This document shows positions 11,577 through 20,583 of a stretch of DNA of 64,000 nucleotides, in pieces. The translations under genes and the position numbers were made by a program. Under the pieces are notes generated by a model. The model was not told where the DNA came from. It ran no database searches and saw only the letters and a list, made by a program, of their open reading frames with translations. Source of the stretch: Simmondsia chinensis (taxonomy: Eukaryota; Streptophyta; Magnoliopsida; Caryophyllales; Simmondsiaceae); assembly GCA_018398585.1 (NCBI GenBank), contig JAGTTD010000008.1, positions 24,575,172 through 24,639,171 of the forward strand, written 5' to 3'. Positions within the stretch are counted from its first letter, which is position 1. The number at the start of each line of letters is the position of its first letter.

Positions 11577-12836
11577 ATGTCATCGTCCGAGAAGACATCG
11601 GAGTCTCATGAGAGGATTTCAGCTGTTGAGGAGAGACTGGACAGATTGGAGGCTATATCGGAGAATCAGGTCAGGACCAATGGCGAATTGAGGTCCTCCT
11701 GATTCCTTTACCGAATCCATCAATAGGTTGCTGAAAAGTCAGGAAAAGAGGCTGTTGCTCACGGTGATGCTGGTGGATCAGGGAATTATGTTCGATGGGG
11801 AGGAAAAGGAGTTCTGCCACCTCCATCGTTTCCACCGGAACAGAGGTTTAACCAAGGACAGACCAGGACACTCGAGGAAGGGGATAATAGCCGTAACGAT
11901 GGAAGTAACAGAACGTGGATAAATCACCACACTTCGAAGCTCGATTTACAGAAGTTTGATGGTCCCAATCCGAGAGCATGGATCAGGAAGTGCCTTAAAT
12001 ACTTTCGCTGGTATCATGTCCCGGTGGATGAGTGGGTAGAGTATGCATCTAGTCATCTTCATGACTATAGAGATGTCTGGTACCATGCCTTGGAGTTGAA
12101 GCATCCTCAAATGACATGGCAATTCTTTATAGATGAATTATGTAAGAGGTTTGGTGACTGTTCTCTTCAGGACGTAGTGGAGGAATTTAGTAAGATGACT
12201 CAAACTGGTATTGTTGAGGAGTATGTTGTGCGTTTTGAGGAGTTGAAGAGTTGGATGTTGATTTATCATCCAACATTGAGTGAAGCATACTTCGTTTCCA
12301 GCTTTATCAACGGGCTCAAGCCTGCCATTCAAGCCTCTGTCAAGGCTAACTGACCTGCTGATCTATGTTTGGCGTTCGAGCAAGCCAAACTCCAGGAGGT
12401 TGCTGTCGCCGAGATTCGAGGAGTGGCTGGGAACAGGTCAGCAACTAGCAAATTCAGTTTTGGCTCCAGACTAGCGTCCAGTGCCAGGTCCGGGCCATCC
12501 GTGTCATTCCAGGGCCCATCGCAGTCCCAGGGCTCAGTCTCCAAGCCCGGGGGAGCTAAGTCAAGGCCCAGCGCCTCTACCGGATCCAGCACACCCAGGC
12601 GCGAACCCAGACAGTGTTATAAGTGCCATGAGAGGTACTTTCCAAGTCACATTTGCAAGAGGTACTTTCCAAGTCACATTTGTAAGGCCAAGCAGCTACA
12701 AAGCATGAAGGGCCTAAAGGAGGTTGAGGAGAATCCAGAGGAGGAAATTATGGTGGAGGAGGAACCACCAGAAGAGGAGAATGGTGCCATGGAGATATCT
12801 CTGAACGCGTCATCTGGAACACTCATAATACACTAA
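11577..12836 (+). pseudogene. Gag of the chromovirus
   Basis: Structural protein of the virus-like particle. It starts MSSSEKTSESHER, with a coiled-coil-like N-terminus (VEERLDRLEAISE). The retrotransposon gag core is at about 12000-12350 (FIDELCKRFGD, EEYVVRFEELKSWM, AYFVSSFINGLKP). The zinc knuckle is at 12615-12690: CYKC followed by HICK. Within it a 27-bp segment encoding RYFPSHICK is duplicated in tandem (about 12633-12686), which alters the normal CX2CX7HXC spacing beyond the first unit. Frameshifts near 11700 and a stop near 12352 break the frame. Confidence 0.85.
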
Positions 12837-12837
12837 G

Positions 12838-13725
12838 GCTGAGAGGATTCATCAAGAAGCGCGCAGTAACCATCCTGATTGACAACGGAAGCACAAACAG
12901 TTATCTAGATGCTAGTGTGGTACGGGAGCTTCGACTCGAGACAGTGCCAATGATGGTCATGACTGTCACAGTGGCCAATGGAGAGAGTCTTGTCAGCTAT
13001 CAGAAGTGCTCTAAAGTCAAGTGGAAGGTCCAGGGCACTATATTCACTGATGACTTGAGAGTACTTGAGCTCCGCGACAGTGACACGGTCCTAGGGGTTG
13101 ATTGGCTCCAACGCTATGGACCAATGACAATAGACTTCACCAATCTTAAGTTCTCATGCTACAAGGAGGGGAAGGCGGTGCACTTGCAAGGAACGGCTGA
13201 GCAAAACTCCTTGCAATCCATTTCGGAGAAAGGCCTCATGAGATTCTTGAAGAAGGCAGGATGTGTTATGGGCCATCTCTTTATGGCGGCGGCTGAGGAG
13301 GATCCGAATGCGCAAGTTCATCCAAAGATTGTGCACGTATTGCGCCAATATCGCAATGTGTTTGACATTCCCAAGGCTCTTCCACCACCGTGCTCCCATG
13401 ATCATAGCATCCCTACATTACCAGAGGCCAAACCAGTGAACATCAGGCCCTACCGTTATCCGCACAGGCAAAAGAATGAGATTGAGAAGCAGGTGAAGGA
13501 GATGATAGCCACTTCTATAATCCAACCGAGCCGAAGTCCTTTTGCATCCCCGGTTCTCTTGGTCCGGAAGGACGGTACATATCATTTTTGTGTGGATTAC
13601 CGTCAACTCAACAACATCACAATGAAGGATAAGTTCCCTATACCGGTGATTGATGACTTGCTTGATGAGCTAAGAGGAGTCGCAGTGTTCTCCAAGATTG
13701 ATCTCAGGGCTGGATACCACCAAAT
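12838..13725 (+). pseudogene. Protease and N-terminal RT of the chromovirus
   Basis: The protease region shows [18 protein letters not shown] at about 12870-12920, so the usual DSG active site reads DNG. From 12917 a frame of about 270 residues runs through [12 protein letters not shown] and into RT with [45 protein letters not shown] and [11 protein letters not shown]. It stops where the inner LTR begins at 13726, so fingers and the first palm aspartate are present while the second catalytic box is absent. Confidence 0.9.
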
Positions 13726-14245
13726 TGTTATGACCTGAGAATCTAAGGCATGAGCTGGTTGTTGCTGCTGTTGGTTGCTGCTATGTCGCTGTTAGTTTAG
13801 CTTAAGAATGATGTATTAGTCTTTAGTTGAAGTGTTGCGTTTTGAGGTTGATATTAGTAGTAATTCCTTAAGCTTGGTTGGTGTAATAATGTTGAAGTAG
13901 AAGTGCAGCGTGTATGTTTATTCTTGGCGCCAAAAGGCTAGGTAGGTAGTTAGTTAGATATTATAGTTGAAGTAGATATTTTCTTGGTTTAAGTCGGTTA
14001 AGGGGGATGTCTTGGTTCAATGTATTGATTGCTTATAAGTAGTATGATCTTGTGTAATAAGTGAATTCATTCAATCAAATACAAAGAATATCTTTTGATA
14101 TTAAATTCTCTCTCATCTTACTCTCTCTACTTCTCATCTATATTTCTCTAACTTCTCATCCCAATTCACTTCTCTTCTCATCTAAATTCTCATCTATCTT
14201 CATCTATCTTAGGTTATGGTTTGAGATTCAATCTCGAGCTTAACA
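13726..14245 (+). repeat. 5' LTR of the nested element
   Basis: TGTTATGACC to GAGCTTAACA, 520 bp. Its R/U5 part is pyrimidine-rich with repeated CTTCTCATCT, as in the LTRs at 37947-38356 and, reversed, about 63060-63388. No 3' partner remains. Confidence 0.85.
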
Positions 14246-14247
14246 AT

Positions 14248-14260
14248 TGATATCAGAGCC
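14248..14260 (+). promoter_or_regulatory. Primer binding site of the nested element
   Basis: TGATATCAGAGCC, two bases after the LTR end; differs from the canonical initiator-Met site at one position. Confidence 0.85.
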
Positions 14261-14488
14261 TCGTTTGGCTTCCAATCGAGCTCTTAATCAAGAAAAATTT
14301 GAAATCAGATTGTAGTGCTGCACAAGTGACTTAGATGCTTTGTATTTGATTTAGTTGAATCAAATTTAATTAAATTGAGTTGGTATTGTGTCAAGCTTTG
14401 GTGCTAGTTGCAAACAATCAACAAAAACAGCTTCGATTAGGTTCAGATTTTAGCAATTTCAGATCAATTGTGAAGCACAAATTCATCT

Positions 14489-16774
14489 ATGGCTGGTGGA
14501 GTAACAACACGTTCGGGTGCAGGAGCTAGAAATCCAGTTACTAATGTTGATCCTAAAATCTCATATGCTGCAGCTGTTGGTGGAAGTGCAGCAAGAAAAG
14601 ATCAGTTTGTTACGAAGGATCAACTGAATTCAAGGATGAATGAAATGTTCGAACAATTTAGGAAGGAGAGTGATCAACAAACGAATGAAATGTTCGATCA
14701 ACTCAAGCAAAGACAGCAGGAAAATGATCAGAGGAGAGAAGAACGAATGCTTCAATTGATGAGGCAAGTACAGCTGGAGAGCAATCAAACGTTTGAAGAT
14801 CGATTGACTTAACTGCTGCAAAGAATTGAGGATAGAGTTGAGGATCGCTTTGCTACGCTGCAAAATCAAATACAAAAACAGAAAACAGATTCTGGTGCTG
14901 GTGGTTTGTTGCCTGCAAGTCGATTAGCAAGACCTCCTGATTTGACTCAATCTCAAGTACCAAATGCTGCTGCTAATTCACAGGATGGACCTCAAGTTGC
15001 TAATGTGACTGTTAGTCCTCAAATTCATCTTCAATCAGCTGATGTTAGACCACAAAATCAAACTCCAGAAGCTGAAGTAACTACGAGACCTCTTATGCAT
15101 CCATTTGATCAAGTGCAAATTCAGTCTTCTAGCTTGAATCTGGGACAGAATGTGCATCCTCAGGACCAATCAGTACACCTCAGACCGAACAATATGAATG
15201 CAGGACAGCTTGTTCATCCACCTGATCCATCACATACACGACCTGCTTGTTTGATTAGAGAATATTTGGTTCGACCTCCATATCAGGACCAACTGCAATT
15301 ATATGGACAAAATCCACCTGAAGCTGAGCCTTCAAGAAGCAATGAGGTCAATTCTGGAAGTAGAGGCAATGGCTTTAGACAACCAAGAGTACAAATTGAA
15401 AATTTTGATGGGAAGCAGCCACATTCTTGGTTAAGGAGATGTGAGCGTTACTTTCACTTTTATTCCATTCCCGATGAGCAAAAGGTGGAATTGGCTGCGG
15501 TTTACCTTCAAGGAGATCATGAAGTTTGGCTCTATAGTCTATTGAAGAGCAATTCTACGCTTACTTGGGCTGAATTTATGGTTGAGCTTTGTGAACGATA
15601 TGGTGATGAAGATTCAAGTGACATTGTTGATAACTTCAACAAGGTGTTTCAAGTAACAACTGTGAAGGAGTACATGACAAGGTTTGAGAACCTTAAAGCA
15701 AGCATAATAATTGTTTATCCTCAAGCCCCTGAGTCATTTTATGTCTCAAGCTTCATCAGTGGATTAGAGCCTAAAATCAAGAATCTTGTGAAGGCTATTG
15801 GTCCTAGTTCTTTATCTAAAGCTTATGCGAAGGCTAAGTTTTTTGAGGACACGGTTCTAGCAACCAATGATGGGCCAAAGCACAAAGGAGAAAGTTTCCA
15901 ACAACATCAAAAAGGACTAGATGAGCCCAAAGTGACCCGTACTTTTGAGAAGAAGCCTAAAAGGCTTTGTTTTAAGTGCAATCAGCCGTATGAATTTGGT
16001 CATAAGTGTAATCCTAAATTCCTCATGGCAGTTAGAGAAATTGGTGTTGAAGGACAATCTAAAAATGATGAGTCAGATACTGATATCGATGGTTTAGATC
16101 AGGAAGCTTGCATTGAAGATGAAGTGGAGATTTCCTTGAAGGCTTTGACAGGACAAGGAGTTCATAATACACTCCGGATCAAGGGAAAAGCGGGCAAGAG
16201 GTCTATTGTCATTCTGATTGACAGTGGAAGCAGCCATAGTTTCATTGATCTGAAAGTGGTGAAGAAAGTGGGCCATAAAGTGATCAAAACCCGTCCTTTA
16301 GCTGTGACAGTTGCTAATAGGAATTCAATCTTGACCCAGACTAAAAAGGGGGAGTTCCAGTGGAATGAAGAGGCTCAGCACAAATTTGAGGCCTTGAAAG
16401 AGGCAATGGTAACAGCCCCCGTCTTAGCCTTACCTGACTTTACCAAGCCTTTTGTGCTGGAAACCGATGCATGTGGAGTAAAAAATGGAGCAATCTTGTC
16501 ACAAGAAGGCAGGCCCCTAGCCTATCTCAACAAGGCACTTAGCTCGCGCCACCTGGGGCTCTCGGTTTATGAGAAGGAGCTCATGGCAGTGTTGATGGCC
16601 GTTGAGAAGTGGAGACATTATTTGATGGATCATCACTTCATCATTAAGACTGACCACACTAGCCTGCGCCATTTATTGGAGCAACGAGTCACCACTCAGC
16701 TACAGCTTAAGGGGATGTCCAAGCTCATGGGTCTGAGCTACAGCATTCTCTGCCAAAGAGGTACGAAGAACTAG
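14489..16774 (+). pseudogene. Chimeric gag-protease (nested element) fused to RNase H (host chromovirus)
   Basis: Gag starts MAGGVTTRSGAGARN at 14489. A TAA at 14810-14812 ends the first piece, and a long frame reopens at 14906 and runs 622 residues to 16774. Domains in order: low-complexity proline/glutamine region; gag core (EYMTRFENLK, SFYVSSFISGLEP); zinc knuckle CFKC followed by GHKC (about 15970-16010); protease LIDSGSSHSFIDLKVV with an intact DSG; then, at about 16335-16350, an abrupt switch into RNase H (KKGEFQWNEEAQHKFEALKE, LETDACG, RPLAYLNKAL, YEKELMAVLMAVEKWRHYL). The whole RT is absent. The join keeps the frame. This is a deletion chimera, not a functional pol. Confidence 0.85.
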
Positions 16775-16799
16775 GCAGTCAATGCGCTCTCAAGGCGCG

Positions 16800-18262
16800 A
16801 TGAGGATGAAGCAAGCGCAACATGTGCGCTGATGTCCGCAGCAGTGCCCTTGTGGGTGCGCGAGATTGTGGGAAGCTATGAGCTCAATGCGCATGCCCCT
16901 AGACTGATTGCGCAATTAGTCATTGACCCGGCTGGCAACAAACCTTATTCATATGAAGAAGGGATACTACGGTACAAGGGAAGAATTTATATGGGAGCAG
17001 ATGGGAATACGAGGGGCAGGATTTTGCAAGCACTTCATGACTCTCCCATGGGGGGACATTCGGGCACACAAGGAACTCTCATGCGTGTCAAACGCCTGCT
17101 CTACTGGCCTCAGCTCAAGCGCAACGTCCGAGAATTGGTGGGGAACTGTGATACTTGTCAGCGCAACAAGAATGAGAACGTGGCATACCCCGGGCTCTTA
17201 CAACCTCTACCCGTGCCAAGCCAGGCATGGGAAAGCATCAGCCTTGACTTTATAGACGGAGTACCGAGATCAGTGGGGAAAGATGTCATCCTGGTGGTTG
17301 TTGACATATTGACCAAATACGCGCACTTTTTGGCCCTAACACACCCGTATACCGCTACTAAGGTAGCACAGCTTTTCTTGGACAATGTATATCGTCTTCA
17401 TGGGCTGCTAGGGAACATCATCTCCGATAGAGATGGGCCTTTTCAAGTCTATTTTGGAAAGAACTCATGCGCCTGGCTGGAGTGGAGTTGAGTATGAGCA
17501 ACGCCTATCACCTGCAGTCGGATGGACAAATGGAGCAGGTGAACCAGTGCTTAGAAAATTATCTCCGAGCAATGGCCCTTCACAAACCAAAGCAATGGTC
17601 CCAATGGCTGCCCCTGGCAGAATTCTGGTACAACACGAATTATCATTGCTCGTTGAAGACTACACCTTTCCTTGCTAATTTATGGATACAAGCCATGCCT
17701 GTTGGCACTGGACGTTCCTTGTGTCTCTACATCTGCGGATGTGGAAGATTTCACCAACGCACGCCAGAATATGATCAACTTATTAAGGGACAACCTGAAA
17801 GAAGCTTAGCACCGCTACAAGCAACAGGCAGACCAACGGAGAACCGAGAGGACTTTTGAGATAGGGGACTGGGTCTACCTCAAGTTGCAACCCTACAGGC
17901 ACACATCCGTGGCACTACGGAGAAATTTGAAGCTAGCAGCTCGCTACTACAAGCCATACCCAGTCCAAGGCAGAATTGGAGAAGTAGCATACAAACTTGA
18001 ACTGCCAGCTGGATCAAAAATTCACCCGGTATTTCATGTCACACGTTTAAAGAAGAAACTAGGGGCAAACGTTAGGAGCTACCTCAATGTGACATAAAGG
18101 ATCAGCCAGAGGTGACACCGCAGGCCATCCTGAGACAGCGCACTGTGACACGAAACAAGAGAAGGGTTAAGCAAGTCCAAGTCCAGCGGAAGAATATGAC
18201 TGAAGACTCAACTACTTGGGAAGATTGGACCTTCATCCGAAAGCAATTCCCTAACTCCAACC
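16800..18262 (+). pseudogene. Integrase and chromodomain of the chromovirus
   Basis: 16832-17491 holds the zinc-binding HHCC module (HDSPMGGHSG, then CDTCQRNKN) and the catalytic core with SLDFIDGVP and IISDRDGPF, supplying the two aspartates. A frameshift near 17460 moves on to 17467-17859, where the glutamate lies in GQMEQVNQCLENYLRAM. Another break near 17860 is followed by the C-terminal [20 protein letters not shown]. About 18110-18265 encodes a weak chromodomain (ILRQRTV, TTWEDWTFIRKQFP). Integrase inserts the DNA copy; the chromodomain typically directs it to modified histones. Multiple frameshifts show it is dead. Confidence 0.88.
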
Positions 18263-18280
18263 CTTGAGGACAAGGATTGC

Positions 18281-18296
18281 TTGAAGAAGGGAGCAA
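18281..18296 (+). promoter_or_regulatory. Polypurine tract of the chromovirus
   Basis: TTGAAGAAGGGAGCAA abuts the 3' LTR, preceded by CCTTGAGGACAAGGATTGC. The context matches the tract of the outer minus-strand element. Confidence 0.75.
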
Positions 18297-18743
18297 TGTC
18301 ATGATCCTTGCCAATGCCTGCGTCATGACATGACCCGATAAGAGTCAAGGACCCGGTACTTGACATCCCTTCACCCGATAGCACAAGGAAGCATCTAGAA
18401 TTCTCAAGAAGCGTCTGGAATATTCTGGAAGAATTAGGCACGCTCCAGCCCCCGCTCCTTCTTAACCGTTTTTCCCGCCATTTTTGCTTTTGCCCGCTTT
18501 TCTTACTTGATGCGGTTATTGTAATTCAAAGTTGAATTATTAATTGTTTAGCTATTATAAATAGGAAATTACTTGATTGTAATAATCATCCAATTACAAA
18601 TTAATGAAATATACTTTTTCTTTTCCGTCTTAATTCTCTATTTATCATCTCAACTTCTCTCTCTCTCTCTCTCCTCTTAATTTTCTGAATTCTTGATCTT
18701 CGATTCTTCACGAAGCTCAATCACAAATCATAGGATCATGACA
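18297..18743 (+). repeat. 3' LTR of the chromovirus
   Basis: TGTCATGATCC to GGATCATGACA, 447 bp, collinear with 11067-11506 but carrying a few extra bases near its start. Confidence 0.9.
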
Positions 18744-19326
18744 GTTTACCCCGCCACCTTCTTGGAGTTTCCGAGTTTGCTTTCTGACTTGACAATCTCA
18801 GAATCTTGGTCATCCTTCTTCGCACACATGGCAACTCCACACCTAGCTTCAAAGTCGGCCTCAACTTTTGGGATTTTGAATAAGGAATTGCATTCTTGAC
18901 CGGGTGGCTATGTTTCTTGGTAGAAATCATTGATTCTTGAATCTTGGGTGGCACGGACATTGTCATGACATTAATGCACAATTTTTGAGATTGTAATGAA
19001 CATTCTTGCTGCAGTAGCTGTTTCACTCTATGTGTAGAGGGAGGTACCAATCCAAGCCCTCCTACCCATACATCTTTTCCATCCGCAACTTCTTCTCCAT
19101 TCACTGCAGCTTCCGGACAAGATTCTGGGACATGTTCGGGCCTCTTTTCTTGGCTGCACAAGAATCAGTTAATGACCTCTGTTAAAGCAACCATAGAAAA
19201 ATGAAGTTTCTTCTGGGAGGATTTAAGTTTCTCCTGGGAGGGCAGAAGTCTCTCATTGGCCTGTGCTTGCTCCTCTGTGACAGCGAACCACTCATGTGAA
19301 CCAAAAGTCTCTCCCCATGAAGACAT
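18744..19326 (-). pseudogene. Gag-like start of the outer minus-strand element
   Basis: On the minus strand a frame from the ATG at 19326 begins MSSWGETFGSHEWFAVTEEQ. It resembles the inner chromovirus gag start (MSSSEKTSESHE...AVEE), so the two elements share a leader. A stop near 19165 separates it from a further 141-codon frame (18736-19161) that I cannot match to gag, protease or RT. No zinc knuckle is visible. Confidence 0.5.
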
Positions 19327-19373
19327 GGCAATGGTAGTATGATGTTTCTTCCTTAGCAACGTTCCCAATTGTA

Positions 19374-19391
19374 GCGGCTCTGATATCGATT
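19374..19391 (-). promoter_or_regulatory. Primer binding site of the outer element
   Basis: On the minus strand GATATCAGAGCC follows the LTR end after a few bases, close to the initiator-Met site TGGTATCAGAGCC with changes at its start. Confidence 0.7.
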
Positions 19392-19951
19392 TGTCACAAC
19401 CCTAGGGTTTGTGACGGGGGAGAGAGAGGAGTTCAAGTTTAGATGAGAGAGAGAAATAGAGAATTGGAGATGAGAGAATAAAAATTGAGATGAGAAAGCA
19501 GGATATTTTTTAATACTCATCAAAAGATATGAATGCTTTCCAGAGGTTTACATGACACCCTTTTATAATAAAACTAAGTAAAAATCAGCCAACTACCTAA
19601 CAACCTGAAATACTAAGCTATGCTAACGTTCCCCGGCAGGGACAGATGTTGCGCATGACAGTGAACTAGGCGTGCCCCAGGTGCGCACCTAGACTGTGAC
19701 ACGGAACCCTCATTGCCCGCTACTATGCCCTACTAGTGACATTGCCCTGGCTAACAGTGCTGGCATGGAAGACCCATGCCGCGCCTACTGTGATCAAGCT
19801 ATATGACAGCATGCACGCACTATACCAACTCATGAACACCTTACCTGCGACACTGCCCATGACACCCGATACCACACATTGTCCTTTGTTGCAGCAAGCC
19901 ATGTGCTTCAGTGACGTAGCTTAAGACAAGTCACAGACCACGTTCATGACA
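19392..19951 (-). repeat. 5' LTR of the outer minus-strand element
   Basis: In plus-strand reading TGTCACAACCCTAGG to GTTCATGACA, collinear with 9851-10407. Differences are scattered substitutions and small indels, many of them C/T or G/A. Confidence 0.85.
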
Positions 19952-20570
19952 TCGGGTTGGATTTTTTAAGAGAACATGATCCACAGACGGCTCACCATGA
20001 CCGAGAAATACACATTATATTAGGTGTACAGTAATCCCCATAATGCAGAATCATCGTTGCGGATTAATAATTGTAGTATGTTTATCCTAGTGTATCAGAC
20101 ATTTCGACATTAACCCATGGTTTCAACAAACTCCTCAATGGCACGTCCTCTCTCAATGGCACACCCTTCGACGACACTCAACAACTTTTACCTATCATCA
20201 AAAGGTCTTGGGCTATCATGATGAAGATAGGAAACTAAAGTAGAACACCATTATGCTTAACATAGTTCTATGTTGTATGGTTACCTTCCATATCTGCAGT
20301 CATCGGCCTGTCCCAAGCCTGGACATCATAAGTTCCTCTCAACCAAGTATGGACATACCCCATAGTCATTTTTAGGGGCTTACACATGGCAATTGGGCAA
20401 GCAATCACCGAAAAGTGTGGCCCCCAGTAGACTGAACATATGTTGTCGTTAAATGATAAAGTAAAAGCTCATTCCTACCATACCTTCTCCATCGACTATA
20501 CAAAAATTTGGCTTTTCTGACCACCTCTGAGGCCTGTAAAACAATAGTAAAGCAGTTGGGGATTTTAGCT
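19952..20570. other. Unassigned stretch between two retroelements
   Basis: No supported gene or repeat end. It may be the original host DNA, or an older element, into which the LINE at 20584 inserted. Confidence 0.35.
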
Positions 20571-20583
20571 TTACAAAATCCTA

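Larger units (their letters stand above)
13726..16340 (+). mobile_element. 5' half of a second LTR element nested in the chromovirus RT
   Basis: LTR 13726-14245, primer site 14248-14260, gag 14489 to about 16130, protease to about 16340. Its own RT, RNase H, integrase and 3' LTR are missing. At the right end the frame passes directly into RNase H of the host chromovirus. The leader after its primer site is closely collinear with 36450-36630, so it is the coding relative of the non-autonomous element at 36412-38356. Confidence 0.85.
11067..18743 (+). mobile_element. Ty3/gypsy chromovirus, interrupted
   Basis: LTRs at 11067-11506 and 18297-18743, initiator-Met primer site at 11510, gag, protease, partial RT, RNase H, integrase, degenerate chromodomain, polypurine tract at about 18281-18296. 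RNase H and integrase follow RT, which places it in Ty3/gypsy; the C-terminal chromodomain points to the chromoviruses. A second LTR element starts at 13726 inside its RT, and the central RT is missing. Flanks TGGGA and GTTTA do not match as a target duplication. Confidence 0.85.
9851..19951 (-). mobile_element. Minus-strand non-autonomous LTR retrotransposon, split by a nested chromovirus
   Basis: Two direct LTR copies (9851-10407 and 19392-19951, 557 and 560 bp) face the minus strand. A primer-site-like ATCAGAGCC lies beside the right copy and a polypurine tract beside the left one. The element's own internal DNA is only about 1.3 kb (10408-11066 plus 18744-19391) and encodes a gag-like start but no recognisable pol. 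The plus-strand element 11067-18743 occupies the middle. The outer flanks (ACTTT before, TCGGG after) do not match as a target duplication, nor do those of the inner element, so some rearrangement has occurred or the nesting is more complex than it looks. Confidence 0.7.
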
